In this document: positions 12,201 to 27,200 of the stretch, one piece after another
How positions within the stretch are numbered: position 1 is the first letter of the stretch
Layout of the letters: every line of letters starts with the position of its first letter
Source of the DNA: Margaritispora aquatica
Lineage: Eukaryota > Ascomycota > Leotiomycetes > Helotiales > Discinellaceae
Assembly (NCBI GenBank): GCA_007644065.1
Contig: VJWN01000039.1
Span: forward strand, 211,456 to 275,455
DNA: 64,000 bases
Direction: 5' to 3'
Program-made: the position numbers and the translations under genes
Notes under the pieces: model-generated
What the model was told of the DNA's origin: nothing
What the model saw: only the letters and a program-made list of their open reading frames with translations
Database searches by the model: none

Positions 12201-15200
12201 GATATAATCCTGACGGTTCAGTCGAATTCAAAGGTCGACGTGATACACAAGTTAAGCTTCGCGGGCAACGGATTGAGTTGGCTGAGATTGACCATCATTT
12301 GAAGTCTCAGCTCAGCAAATTGGTTAATGTTACCGAAGCAGCTGTAGAAATGGTTACGCTTCCGCAACGCTCAGCAGATCCTCTACTTATAGCCTTCTTT
12401 ACCGGACATGACAACACAACTAGTGAGCGCCTTGACCTCACTATGTCACTTGAGTTGAAGAGCAAACTTGTCGAGGCTGAACGAGCAATTAGCCATATTC
12501 TACCTCAATACATGATTCCGTCTTTTTATGTTCCACTTAGTCACATGCCAATGTCGGTTTCCGGCAAACGGGATCGCAAAAGGCTCCAAGATCTTGCACA
12601 GAGCCTCGACACTAGTCAACTCAATGCCTATTCTCTTGCCTCCACAGCTAACAAACGTACTCCATCCACGGAGATGGAAGTGAAGCTTCAACGTCTGTGG
12701 TCCACAGTCCTCCGCATGCCACTGGGTTCGGTAGACGCCACAGATAGCTTTTTGCGACTTGGTGGCGACTCGATTCGCGCAATGCGACTTGCTGCAGCCG
12801 CGCGAGCAGAGAAATTGAATCTTACAGTCGCCGATATCTTCCGTAGGCCCCGGTTAGAAGAGATGGCAACTCAAATTTCTCACTTTAACGGGGAAGATGG
12901 TGGAGGCGAAGACTCGTTGCCATTTAGCTTGTTACCCACAAGCAGTCTCGACTCCATTGTCGACGGCTTGCGTTCTTACTTCGGCTCTGGGGTGGTTGTG
13001 CAGGATGCCTACCCGTGCACTCCGCTTCAAGAGGGAATGCTATCCTTGTCAATGAAGCAAAAAGGTGCCTATTTAGCACAAAATGTTTTCCAGATACCAG
13101 CATTCGTTGACATGGCCAAATTCCGAAGTGCTTGGGAAAGTGTCTTCGAGGCAGTCGATATACTTAGAACCAGAATGGTTTTCACGGACCAATGCGGTCT
13201 TCTTCAGGTATTATTGAAGGAGCAAATAGACTGGCAAATGCCAGCATTATCTCTTGATGAATACCTCCAGGCTGATCGATCAATCCCCGTCACTTACGGA
13301 AACCGGTTGGTGCGTTTTGCAGTTCTTTCAAACGAGGATGGCACATCACACTTTGTTTGGACTGCACACCACGCATTATATGATGGAGGTAGTGTTGGTG
13401 ATATTCTTGGGAAAGTCAAGAGTGCATTTGGTGGAGAGCAAATTGCCAAATCATCCCCATTCAGCAATTTCGTCAAGCACTATCTAGAGATTGATACTGA
13501 AGCCCGCGACTCTTATTGGAACTCGTACCTGGAGGGAGTCATTCCAGGCAGTTTCCCAGCTGTACCTAGCTTCAGCAACAATCTGGAAAGGGATGAACAG
13601 TTCCTCAGTCACAAGATAAAGACTCCCATCGAATCCGAGAGCTCCAATATTACTAGGTCCACTATTATCCGCGCTTCATGGGCCATTATCAACGCTCGAT
13701 ACGCTGACACCGAGGATGCTGTGTTCGGTGTGACCCTTGCAGGACGCAATACTTCGATTCAAGAAGACGTCATTGGTCCTATGATCACTACCGTCCCGGT
13801 CCGGATTTTAGTTGATCAGGAAGATAGTGTTTCTTCATTTCTTAATACTGTTCAGTCTCAAACTATCGAGATGATTCCATTTGAGCATACTGGTCTCCAA
13901 CAGATCAAGAAGCTGAGCCAGTCTGCTAGTCTAGCGTGTGAGTTCCGTAACTTGCTAGTTGTTCAACCAAGAGCAAGCATTTCATCTGAAGAAGTGGAAT
14001 CTATCGGCTTCGAAGTACTGGATGCGATGCAAACCGACTTCCATACATATCCCCTGGTCATTGAATGTTATATGGACGACGACCAAACCATTGAAATTCA
14101 AGCACACTATGATGCTACAACAGTCCACTTAGACCAGATGAAAACTATTTTACGACAATTCGAACAAGTCATTCAGCAACTCAGCCTTAATCCCGTCGAC
14201 AAGTTTATTAAAGATATCACACTCATCAGCCCACATGATCAAGCCCAGTTGCTAGCATGGAACAGTGAAGAGCTTCTTGTTGAGGAAGTGTGTATCCACG
14301 AGCTTTTCTCCGAACAAGCATCTATGGCTCCTGATGCACCAGCTGTGTGCGCTTGGGATGAGAGTTTCACATACGCTGAGCTCGATGATCTTAGTGATAG
14401 GCTTGGGCGGCATCTTATTGCTCTAGGGGTTGGACCAGAAGTAATTGTACCTCTCTGCTTCAACAAGTCGGCCTGGACAGTTGTATCGTATCTAGCGGTG
14501 TTGAAGGCAGGAGGCGCCTGTGTAGGCATTGATCCTGCTCATCCTAAAAAGCGAACACAGGAGATCGTGAAACGAACAGGTGCCAAAATTATAATCGCTG
14601 CATCGAACAACAAAAGCCTAGTTCAAGATTTCGTGGAAGAGGTCGTTGCAGTCGATCGCAGATTGTTTGATGTTCTTCCCAAGACAAATGGCCACTTATT
14701 TGGCAAGGCAGATCCTGAAAATACAGCCTTCGTTCTGTTTACTTCTGGGAGTACCGGAACTCCTAAAGGAATTGTGATTGAGCACGGTTCATTTTGCACC
14801 TCAGCGCGAGCACATGGTGATGCTTGGGGAATCGGTCCCGGTACCCGTGTATTCCAAGTAGGTCTTTATTTCTTCCTGATCTTTAGTTCATTCTTCAAGA
14901 GCAATGGCGCGCTATCATATTTCGCTGCTAATCTACACGCTAACTTTTGTGTAGTTTGCTGCTCATACCTTCGATGTTTCCCACGCAGACATGTTTACGA
15001 CCTTGACACGTGGTGGTTGTGTCTGTGTACCTTCGGACGATGAGCGCTCAAACGATATAGCTGGCGCAATGCGCAGAATGGATGTCAATTGGACCTTTTT
15101 TACCCCCACTGTCGCTCGCTTACTGCATCCTTCTCAGGTACCCTGCCTTAAAACTTTGGTACTTGGTGGAGAAGCCTCAACTCGAGAAAACGTGCAGAGC

Positions 15201-18200
15201 TGGGCTGAACAATTGAAACTTATTATTTGCTATGGACCTGCAGAGACCTCAATATATTGTGCTGGCAAGGAGGCTTTTGTCGATTGTGATCCATCCAACG
15301 TTGGTCATGCAATCGGCGGAAAGTTCTGGATTACTGAGTTGAGTGATTCTACAAAGTTGTCTCCTTTGGGCTGCATTGGCGAATTGTTGATCGAAGGTCG
15401 TATCGTTGCTCGCGAGTACCTAGGCGATGAAGTCAAAACAACTGCGTCGTTCATTAGCCGGCCAGAATCTTGGCTCCCCAAATCAATGGATGATTTCATT
15501 GAACCTCGTCTCTACAAGACTGGAGACCTTGCTAAATACAATCCGGATGGGACGATTTGCATTATAGGTCGCCGGGACGCTCAAATCAAGATACGAGGCC
15601 AACGTGTTGAACTGGGTGAGATCGAACACCACATCAAACGTGAACTTGGTCACCTAGGAGAGGTCAACGTGCTGGTCGAATTGATTCGTCCAGCGGATCG
15701 TCCTGACGCTCCATATCTTTCAGCGTTTTTCAGCATCGGTATTGATGCCAATATGGATTCTGACGACCTTCTTTTGGGCATGGACGAAAATCTTCAGAAG
15801 GAGCTTCTTGTGCTTGAATCTGTCCTTGCCGAGCTTTTACCTCCGTATATGATACCTTCGGCCTTTATTCCCTTGAAACGGCTCCCATTAACACCATCAG
15901 GGAAACGTGATAAGCGCGTTCTTAACGAAATCATCAGCAAATTAACCACAAGCGAGCTCTTGACCTACTCTCTCGGCAACGCCACCAAGCGCGGAACGTC
16001 GACAGAAATGGAGAAAAGGTTACAGGAGCTTTGGGGCTCTATTCTTGGGCTTGATATAGACTCAGTGGGCGCCGACGATAGCTTTTTCCGCCTTGGTGGT
16101 GACTCTGTTGCTGCAATGCGTCTCGTTGGGGAAGCCCAAAAGCATGACATCACTCTTACTGTAGCGCAAATCTTCGGTAGTCCTCGACTGTGCGAGATGG
16201 CGAAGGTGGTTGTAGCCGCCGATACAAGCCACTCCCCAAGCGTTACACCTTTCTCCCTGCTGAACTTCACAGAAGGTGAAGCAGAACTCAAATTGGCCAA
16301 AATTGCAGAAGTTTGTAAAACTCAAACGACTGCTATCCTGGACGCTTATCCGTGTACACCGCTTCAGGAAGGATTGATTGCCCTTTCACTTATAAGTACT
16401 GGGGCTTACCTAGCACAAAATGTCTTCCGTTTCGAAGAGGGATATCTTGATGTTGAGCGCTTCTGCTCTGCCTGGGGTGCAGTTGTGACGGCCACAGACG
16501 TCCTTCGGACTCGTTTCGTCAACCTGGAAGATGCTGGCATTGTACAGGTCGTGCTTGATGAGAAGGTCTCCTGGAGAAGAGGATCCTCACTCTCGGACTA
16601 TCTTGCGCAAGATAAGCAGATCGAAGTCAGATATGGAGCTCCATTGAGTCGCTATGCAATAATTGATGGTGGTGACGGCCAAATATATTTTGTTTGGACT
16701 GCTCATCATGCGTTATACGACGGTCAATCTCTTGCTCTTATCCTGAACCAAGTTGAGCGTTCATACATGGGCAGTACCTTGACTCCTTCCCCATCATTCA
16801 GTAATTTCATCGACTATTTGATGAAGATTGATAGCGAGGTTCGTGATAATTACTGGCGGAACTTGCTCAACGGTGCAAGCTTTCCAACGTTCCCGATCAA
16901 GCCAATCTCGGTCACTAGAGAACGACGAGAGCAAAGTCTCACTCACAGAGTTGATCTTTTGACGCCCTCTGGCTCCAATATAACCTTTTCAACCGTAATC
17001 CGATGTGCTTGGGCGATGATCGTGGCCAGATACTCAGATATGGAGGAAGCAGTGTTTGGTGCAGTTCTTACAGGCAGAAATGCGCCTGTGAACGCAATTT
17101 CTACTATCATTGGTCCTACTATTGCCACGGTGCCAGTTCGCATACAAATAGATGAGCGGAAAACAATGGCAAGCTTCCTTGAGGATGTTCAACAAATGTC
17201 TACCGACATGATCGCTTTCGAACAAACTGGGCTCCAAAATATCAAGCGCATCCTTGGCCCAGCAACCCAAGCTATTTGCGACTTCCAGAATCTCCTCGTT
17301 ATACAACCTTCAATCAAGTATAGACAGGATACCACCAAAGATACTTCAACGCTTGGATTAGAAACGATGCTTGACACTCCAGCAAACTTCCACACCTATC
17401 CACTTGTCGTTGAATGTATCTTGGAGGATGGTGCCATTGAAATCAATGCCAGTTTTGATGCCAATTTCGTCAGCCCCATTACAATGCAGCATATCCTCTA
17501 TCAGTTCGAGCGTGCCATAAAGCAACTAAATAACGGCCGGCTGGATGCAACCACAGGAGCACAGACCATCAGCTCTGTAGACTTGATAAGCTCCTACGAC
17601 CTTGAGCAGATACTCAAATGGAATAACGTCGAACCTATTCCTGTCGAAGCCTGTATACACGACCTTGTGAAGCAGATGGCGTTATCACAGCCAGGATCTG
17701 CTGCCGTAGAGGGTTGGGATGGCAACTTTACATACCGCCGTCTCAATCAACTATCCGAGCAACTAGCTCATTACCTTGTTAAACATGGTGTTGGCCCAGA
17801 ATCGCTTGTTCCCTTCTGCTTTGATAAAAGCGCATGGGCTATTGTCGCAATGCTAGCAATTCTCAAGGCGGGAGGTGCATGTGTGGCTCTGAATCCTAAA
17901 CATCCTATAGAACGTCTTCGAGGCATTATTGACGACTGCTCCGCAACTGTCATACTCACCACTCCCGCCTATGAGGAAATATTTCAAGGGACGGTAAAGC
18001 ATGTTATTTCAATCACTTCAAAAGTTGTCTATCGTCTTCCTACTAAGTTGACTGTGGCATGTTCCACCGTCACACCGAGCCATCCTGGCTTCGTTGTATT
18101 CACATCAGGCAGTACAGGCAAACCGAAGGGTATAATACTAGAACATCGTGCTCTCTCAACATCTGCTCGTGCACATGGTGTTTCCATGCGTCTTTCCAAG

Positions 18201-21200
18201 GATTCCAGGGCTCTCCAATTTGCCGCATATACTTTTGATGTAAGCATAGGAGAGATCTTCACTACCCTTATATATGGTGGTTGTGTCTGCGTTCCATCTG
18301 AGCATGAGCGCAACGAAGATCTTACAGGAGTAATCCGGCGTATGGGAATAAACTGGGCATATTTAACACCAACTGTCGCATCGGCACTCCTAACACCAGA
18401 GGAAGTTCCTACCCTCGAAATTCTCTCGCTTGGTGGTGAAGCCGTCACTACAAAGTGCATAGAAGACTGGGCAGATCATGTATATCTGATCAATATCTAT
18501 GGACCTGCTGAAACGACAATTTGGTCAACATGTTTGACCGGAGTAACTAAGGACACGCCTGCCACAAATATTGGTCGTGGCATTGGATGTCGTATGTGGA
18601 TCACAGATGTTGCTGATCACAACCATTTGAGCCCTATTGGCTGCATTGGTGAGATTTTGTTAGAGGGTCCCATTCTCGCTAGAGGATACTTGAACCTCCC
18701 TGATAAAACTGCTACATCATTCATTGAGGATCCAGCTTGGGCTAAGGCTCAATCTCCTGACCACACTCGACGCTTCTATAAGAGTGGGGATCTCGCTCGC
18801 TATAATTCAGATGGCACGTTCTGTTTCATGGGACGGAAAGATACTCAAGTGAAGCTTCATGGACAGCGTATTGAAGCTGAAGAGATTGAGCATCACCTTA
18901 AACCACTGCTTTCAATATATGGTGTCAATGAAATAGCCATTGAGATGATCAAGCCAGAGAATGGGCAGGGGCGATCTTTGCTTGCTGCTTTCTTCGCCAA
19001 TCACAGCCTTATGCAATCCGAACCCATTGCGGAGGCGACTCAAAACCGATTTTATGCTGCCATTCGCAGTGACGTCCAACAACACCTCATGCAAGCCAAC
19101 AAACAACTCTCTAAACATCTTCCTTCTTATATGCTTCCATCTAAATGGATACCGGTTAAAGAAATGCCTCTTACAGTGTCAGGAAAGCTTGATCGCAAGA
19201 CGCTCAGAACAATTTCCTCAAAATTGTCGTCTGCACAGTATGCAGCCTACGGTCTTTCATCAATTGTCAAGAAAGATCCTTCAACTCCTATGGAGAAGCA
19301 ATTAGAGGGGCTATGGAGACGTGTTCTGGGTCTCAGCGAAGGAAGCATCGGGGCTGATGATAGTTTCTTCCTACTTGGAGGAGACTCAATTTCGGCTATG
19401 CGTCTGGTTAGCGATGCCCGAAACGATAACATCACCCTGAAAATGGTGGACATATTCCGCTACCCAACACTCAGTGAACTCGCCAGCGCTGCCAGCAGTG
19501 TCAACATAGAAGACGAAACTGATCCCAGTGTGGACCCATTTTCACTCTTGCCATATTCTATCGACAGAGCAACCCTCATTCAAAGTATTGCTGCTCAATG
19601 TCATGTCCCTGAAACCTCTATAGAAGATGTCTATCCATGCACACCGCTCCAAGAAGGTCTACTAGCTCTATCTGTCAAACAATCCGGCGCTTACACTGCG
19701 CAAACCGTTTTGCGAATACCTATTGACATTGATTTGGAACTTTTCAAGGACGCATGGCAAATGGTGGTCACTAATGTCTCAATTTTGAGAACAAGACTCG
19801 CTTTTGACGCCAACTATGGATTTTTCCAGGTCGTCCTTAACGAGAAAATAAGTTGGCACTCTGGCGACGACCTTCGCTCCTACACTGATAATGATTCTTG
19901 CCTACCTGTTACCTACGGTGATAATCTCGTCCGATTTGCCATCATCAAGAGTGAGCCTCGGAATGATGACACGTTTCTTGTCTGGTCTATTCACCACGCC
20001 CTCTATGATGGTGCTAGTCTCTCACTCATTCTGGACAAGGTCAAACAAGCTTATAGTGAAGGTTCCCTAGAGGCTTCATCAGCAAGCAACTTCAACAGAT
20101 TCATCAAACATATTCGTGAGACTGACCTTCAGTCATCCAATAGATTCTGGAAGAAGCAACTCTCCAAGGCTACTTTATCCACGTTTCCAAAGCTTGAAGA
20201 AAACAGAATCACCGAGCGCATTGAGGCTTCTCTCATCCACAAAATCGACCTTTCGAAATACAACGATCCGTCTAATTTCACCCGATCTACAGTTGTGCGC
20301 GCTGCTTGGGCGTTGGTTGTTGGCCGCTACTCGGAAACTTCTGATCCAATTTTTGGAATTACCCTAGCTGGCCGGAATGCTTCTTTACCAAGGATAGCGG
20401 AGGTCGTTGGCCCAACTATCACCACGATTCCTTTAAGAATCAAAATCGATCTTGAAGAGGGCACTGTGCCTCATTACCTACAAAGCGTACAACAACAGAT
20501 GACTGAAATGATCACTCACGAACACATCGGTCTCCAGAATATTCGTCGGCTTGGGGATGAAGCTCGAGCTGCTTGTGACTTCCAGAACCTGCTAGTTATT
20601 CAGCCTCGTGCTGAAATATCTGGTATTGAATATCCTCTTGGACTTGAGAACATCGAAACCCGCCAAGTAGGCTTCCACACATATGCATTAGTAGTCGAAT
20701 GCAACCTTGATGATACTTCAATCAGTGTGGAGGCACTCTACGATACAAATGCAATCCAAAAAGAACAAATTCAACATGTTCTTCATCAGTTTGAACACAC
20801 AATCTGCCAAATAATTGCTCATGCTAGCAATCACAAGACTAAACTCTCTGATATTGGATTGTTCAACGCTCACGATATGTTGACCCTTCTTGCCTGGAAC
20901 AACACCGACTTACCAGCAGTCGAAAGCACCGTACCCGAGCTTTTCAGTTTTCAAGTCGCACTGCATCCTGATTCGCCTGCTGTTGATGCTTGGGATGCAC
21001 AACTCACCTATAAACAGCTTGATGAATTATCCGATAAGTTAGCTATCCATCTCAATGAGCTAGGAGTGAAGCCCGATATGATTATTCCAACTTGTTTCAA
21101 CAAGTCTGCTTGGGCTATTGTTTCAATGCTTGCAATTCAGAAAGCAGGGGGCGCTTGCCTTGGTATTGATCCTGCATATCCCAAAAAGCGGACGGAAGAC

Positions 21201-24200
21201 ATCCTCAAAAGATCTAATGCGCAAATCATCGTCACTACTTCCAAGCACAATTTTATCTTCAACGGCATAGTCCCGCATGTCGTATTAGTAGAGGCCTCGA
21301 TGTTTGAGCAGGGCCCGGTTGCGAAGCTGAACAAAAAGCCATTATCCCAAGCCAAGTCTACAGATGCTGCCTTTGTCCTCTTCACCTCTGGATCTACTGG
21401 GGCACCAAAGGGGATAGTCATCGACCATGGTTCATTCTGCACTAGCGCAATGGAACATGGCGCAAAGTGGAATATTGGCCATGGCACAAGAGTTTTCCAG
21501 TTTGCAGCCTACACGTTTGATGTCAGCAATGCCGATTTTGGAACAACTATTACTCGTGGTGGTTGCATTTGCATTCCATCTGACGACGAGCGCTTCAACG
21601 ACTTGGCAGGTTCAATAACTCGTCTTCGTGCTAATTGGATGTTCTTAACGCCTACCGTTGCAAAAGTGTTGAAACCTTCAGCAGTTCCTACTCTAAAAAC
21701 ACTTGTATTAGGTGGCGAGCCATCCACAAAGGACGATATTAACACCTGGGCAGAAAGCCTCGACTTGATTATTTGCTATGGTCCTGCAGAGACATCCATT
21801 TACTGTGCAGGAAGTCCGCCAGCGAACCGTACATCAGCTCCCTCAAACGTTGGACATCCTATTGGATGTACTTTCTGGATTACCGAGGTCACTGACCACA
21901 ACAAGCTTGCCTCGATTGGATGTGTAGGAGAACTACTCATTGCTGGCAGAATTGTCGCCCGAGAATATCTCAATGACAAAGAGAAAACCGATGCCGTGTT
22001 TGTATCAAATCTGACATGGGCCACCGGTTCATCGATGCCTCAAAGATTCTATAAAACGGGAGATTTAGCTCGTTTCAACCCAGACGGTACCGTTAGTATT
22101 CTTGGTCGAAAGGACACCCAAGTCAAACTACGAGGACAGCGAATTGAGCTTGGAGAAATTGAGTTTCATATCAAGCGTCTATTTAATACAGCCGATGCTG
22201 TGGTAGAACTTATCAAACCAACAGATAAGCCTGAAAGTACTTATCTCGCCGCCTTCCTCCCAGGAGTGGAGGATAGCTCAGATCAAATTCTTTTGGAGAT
22301 GTCCGAGGATTTGATTGCTTCGCTACGTGAACTTGAGGCGGGATTAGCTGCAATTCTTCCTTTGTACATGGTTCCCTCTGTATATCTACCTATCCGGGCA
22401 ATGCCTTTGACTGCCAACGGGAAACGTGATAAGGGCATATTGCATTCAATTGCACTTAGCTTGACGAAAGAGCAGCGCACTGTATACGGTTTGTCTATGC
22501 ACTTCGGTGCTGAGGCAGCTTTGACTCCAGCAGAAATCCTATTGCAAGAACTTTGGGCAACTACTCTGGGCGTCGATTTTTCCATGTCCATCAGAGCCTC
22601 GGACAACTTTTTCCGTCTAGGGGGCGATTCCATTGCAGCTATGCGTTTAGTGGCTTTTGCCCGCAAGCAGCAGGTGCAATTGACAGTTGCAGACGTCTTC
22701 TTGTATCCTCGACTGTCTGATATGGCTACTAACTGTATTAATCTCAGTGAAATTCATACTGAGCTGGATGAATCTATTGATCCATTTTCACTTATCCCAG
22801 GGACTACAAATACATCCAATCAACTTCTCGATTTCGCAGACCAGTGTGGCGTCACAGTCGATCTCATTCAGGACGTATATCCATGTACAGCTTTGCAGGA
22901 GGGTCTCTTGTCATTGACATTGAAGCAGCCTGGTTCCTACATTGCGAAGAATATTTTTCGGATTCCCAATACCATCAATATTCGTCAGTTCAAAGAGGCT
23001 TGGGAACAAGTCGTTAATGCAGCAGATATCTTACGAACAAGGATCTTGTATTCCGGATCCTCTGGAAGCTTTCAGGTTGTGGTACGCGAAAGCATCAACT
23101 GGGAGACTGCACCGTCCGTCGAAGAATTCTTATCTCCAGATATGGATACATTCGTTCGGTATGGCGCTCCACTTGCTCGGTATGCATTGATCCACCAACA
23201 GGAAAAGAGCTCCGAAGAGCTCTACCTTGTTTGGGTGATTCATCATGCAATTTATGATGGCGCAAGCATGCAATTCTTACTACAAAGTGTTTCGGAGATG
23301 TACATGAACGGCGATGCTCCCGTATCATCACCGTTCAATGGATTCATCAAGTACATACAATCGATCGATCAATACGAGCAAGACAACTACTGGCGAAAAC
23401 AGCTGAAAGGTGCCAATCCCTTAAACTTTCCTATAGCAAAGGAGTACAATCAGGAGACGCGGGAAGAGCAGCAGCTTATACGCAAAATACGTCTCAATCC
23501 TTTCCCAGGTGGCTCCGAAATTACTATGTCATCTGTCATTCGGGCTGCTTGGGCGCTAGTTGCTGGGCGATATTCCGAGACAACTGATGTAGTATTTGGC
23601 GTTGTCGTGACCGGTCGAAATGCTCCAGTTAAGGGCATCAGTACCCTTATTGGCCCTACCGTGACTACACTACCCGTTCGTATTGAGATCGATACTTCGG
23701 AACTCTGTTCAGACTTCCTCAAGCGAGTACAGCTCCAGTCTGCAGAAGCCATGCCTTACGAACATACTGGACTACAAAACATTCGCCGTCTTGGAGCCGA
23801 TGAAAAGGCTGCATGCGATTTCAATACTTTACTTACCGTCCAGCCTACAAGTCGCGAAAGCGACAATGAGATGAGTGCCATTGGATTGGAACGTATCTGC
23901 CCAGAACAAGGAGCCTTCCATACCTACCCACTAGCGTTGAACTGTTACCTTGGAGCTACAGATATTGAGATAGAAACCTACTACGACTCAAATTTTATAT
24001 CACCTGAACGACTAGCTCATGTCATGCGCCATTTTGAATTGGCCATTACTCAGTTGCGCCTCGATACCGTCCTCGCTACTCCGGTCAAAGAGCTCGACCT
24101 GCTTTTCGCAACTCACGACCTGGATCTTATCCGAAAATGGAACATTGATGTACCACATGACGAAGATGTTTGCCTTCACGAGATGATTAAAGAACATGCC

Positions 24201-27200
24201 TGCTTGTTCCCACATCAAATTGCAATAGAGGCTTGGGACGCTCGTCTAACCTATGAGCAGCTGGACCAGCAATCGCAGAAGCTGGCAAACCATCTCGTCA
24301 CTCTCGGGGTTAACTCTTTAAGCCGCGTCCTCCTATTCGATGAGCTATCTGCTTCAGCCATCATAAGCACAATCGCAACTCTTAAGGCTGGTGCAATCTG
24401 TGTACCAATTAACCCTGCTTCCAGTGTCGAAGAGCTGCAAAACACAGTAGCTTGTTTAGATGCGACTCTTCTCCTCACTTGCCCTCGCTACCACCACGAC
24501 TTTAAAAACATCTCAATCAATGTTTTAGAGGTTACCCAATCTTTCCTCATGTCCCTTTCCAGTATCACGGAAAAAGGAAACCATATCGTTTCAACGACTG
24601 ACGCAGCTTTTATCCTCATTAATGCTGAGAATGAAGGTGTTGTGTTTGGACACCAGGCTCTATGCTCTAGCATCATGGCCCATGAGAAAGATCTGCCATT
24701 CTCTGGTGACCGAGTCCTGCAGTTTTCTCCTAACACTTCAATGTGTAGTATTAATGAAGTTTTTACTGCATTGGTCTTTGGAGGCACTGTTTGTATCGCA
24801 GCAGAAGAAAACAATATTGGCCGGCTCGCCTACATTTTGAACGATTTGAGAATTTCTCGAGCTTACCTTACCTCCACTATTGCCTCCTATCTGCGCCCAT
24901 CAGAAATTCCAAGCTTGCAAACGCTGTGTCTGGTTGGTGAGATGACCATGCCAATGAACATCGAGAAATGGTCAGCACAACTGCAGAACCTGTGCAGGAT
25001 GTATAGTCCTCGAGATTCTTTGGGGTGGACTACAACCATATCTCCTGGGACCACCATTACAAACATTGGCCGTATCTCCGGTCAAACTGCTTGGATTGTC
25101 GATCCTGCCGACCACAATCGCCTTGCACCAATCAGCCATGTTGGTGAACTTGTCACTGAAGGCCCCGCCCTTGCTCAAGGTTATTGGAACAACAACAATT
25201 TGAATGATAGCCGTTTCGTTCGAGATCCACCATGGGCTACTCTCACCAGTTCAGATTGTAAAGATAATAAAACACATCATGCAAGCAGGCGGTTTTTCAA
25301 GACGGGTGAACTAGTAAAATATAACGACAATGGAACCCTTGATTATGTCAAACGAATGGACACCGTTTGTAACACCCACTTAGAGATGGAGCAAGATTTG
25401 AAGCACGAGCTTGTTTCTCTTGGAGTGACAGATGCGATTGTCGAAGAGTTCGACAACGCACTTGCTTTGTTCTATTGTGTAAATTCCGAGAGTTATATTC
25501 CATCCGAGAGTATTTTCAAGGCTGGCGTAGACATTCGACAAAAAGAGATCTCACAAATGATCAAATCCTTTTCTATCCAGTTCCCCCGGTTAGCGAGCCC
25601 GAACACTCTTATCCAACTCGAGTCCATGCCAATCCAAAGGGGAGGTGCATGTGACAGGCAGAAAATTCGCAACGCAATGGAAGCTCTGTTACCTGAAGAG
25701 TTGAAGCTGTACCAAATTTCACAGTTGGCAGAGTCCAGTCGAAGACAACCATACACTGACATTGAGATAAAGCTTCAGCAACTATGGGCAGACGTGCTTG
25801 ATGTGCTTCCCGAAACCATTGCAGCTGGTGACAGTTTTCTGCAGCTTGGTGGAGATTCCATCGCGGCTATGAAACTGGTCAATCAAGCTCGGAAGCAAGG
25901 GCTCACGCTTCATGTTAGTGATATTTTCCGAAACCCTCAACTGGAAAAAATGGCAGAGGCTGCCCACATGGATCCTGGATCAAGTCAACAACATGGGCTG
26001 AGAACGACTTTAGATTTCAACACCTCAGAGCCTGTCCCGCCATTCTCGTTGCTCAAGGGCTATGAGGATAAGAATATGTTTGAAATTATCGTGGATCTTT
26101 CCGCCAAATGTGAACTTAATCCAGCTCATTTAGAAGATGCGTATCCGACAACTGCTCTCCAAGAAGGTCTCTTTGCTTTGTCCATGAAGCACGCGGGAGC
26201 ATATATGGCTCAAAACGTGTTTCAATTGCCAGCAAAAGTTGATCTCCAAAGGTTCCAAAAGGCATGGGAGATTACACTTAAAGCAACAGAAATCCTTCGA
26301 ACAAGAATCTTTGACGTCGATGGCTCACACCTGCAAATTGTGCTCAAAGAATCGATCGAATGGTATACTGCCTCAAGCCTCACAGAATACCTGAGCCAAG
26401 ACCTGGCGACACCTATCACATATGGAAGTCCGTTGGCACGATTTGCTATTGTGATTGACCGAGATACTAGCGAGCGTAGTTTCGTTTGGTCGGCACACCA
26501 TGCCATCTACGACGGTGGAAGTCTGCCGATGATTATGGAAAGGGTCGCTCAGGCTTATGACGGCATTTCTATCACAACATCTCCTGGCTTCAACGTCTTT
26601 GTTAGGTATCTCGGTTTTATCGATCAGCAGGAATCTGATAATTACTGGCGGCGGGAGTTGAGCTACGCAACCGGTAGCTTGTTCCCTCCAGCACATTTGC
26701 CGAGTTCTATGCGAAATGAGAAGACTTTTTCGCGTGTGGTTCGTTTGGAAGGACAGAAAAGCACAGCATTCAACAATGCAACCTTTACCATGTCAACTCT
26801 CATCCGTGCTGCTTGGGGCATAACTATCTGTCGATACACAAATACCAATGATTCTGTGTTCGGTGTTACACTTGCTGGGAAGAACGCTCCAATCGCCAAC
26901 ATAGATAGTATTGTCGGTCCCACTATTACTACAGTTCCGGTAAGGATAACCTACGAAAAAGAACAAACGGTCGCTGCCTTCCTAGAAGCTCTCCAGATCC
27001 AAGCTGCTGATATGATACCTCACGAACATACGGGTCTTCAAAGTATACGACGCCTCGGCGCTGAAGTTCAATCAGCGCTTAACTTCAACAACTTGCTCGT
27101 TGTGCAACCAGCTACTGCATCTAGTGGGAACACACCTTCAAATGGTATCTGGGACCTGGAAAGAGTAGAGATATCTCAGACCAGCTTCCACACTTATCCT

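Noticed and set aside
14858..15043. Reading the frame 11567-15043 through to its stop as a separate NRPS gene end
   Set aside because: The tail after 14857 loses A-domain similarity, while splicing 14858-14954 continues FAAHTFDVS exactly as in A6 and A8.
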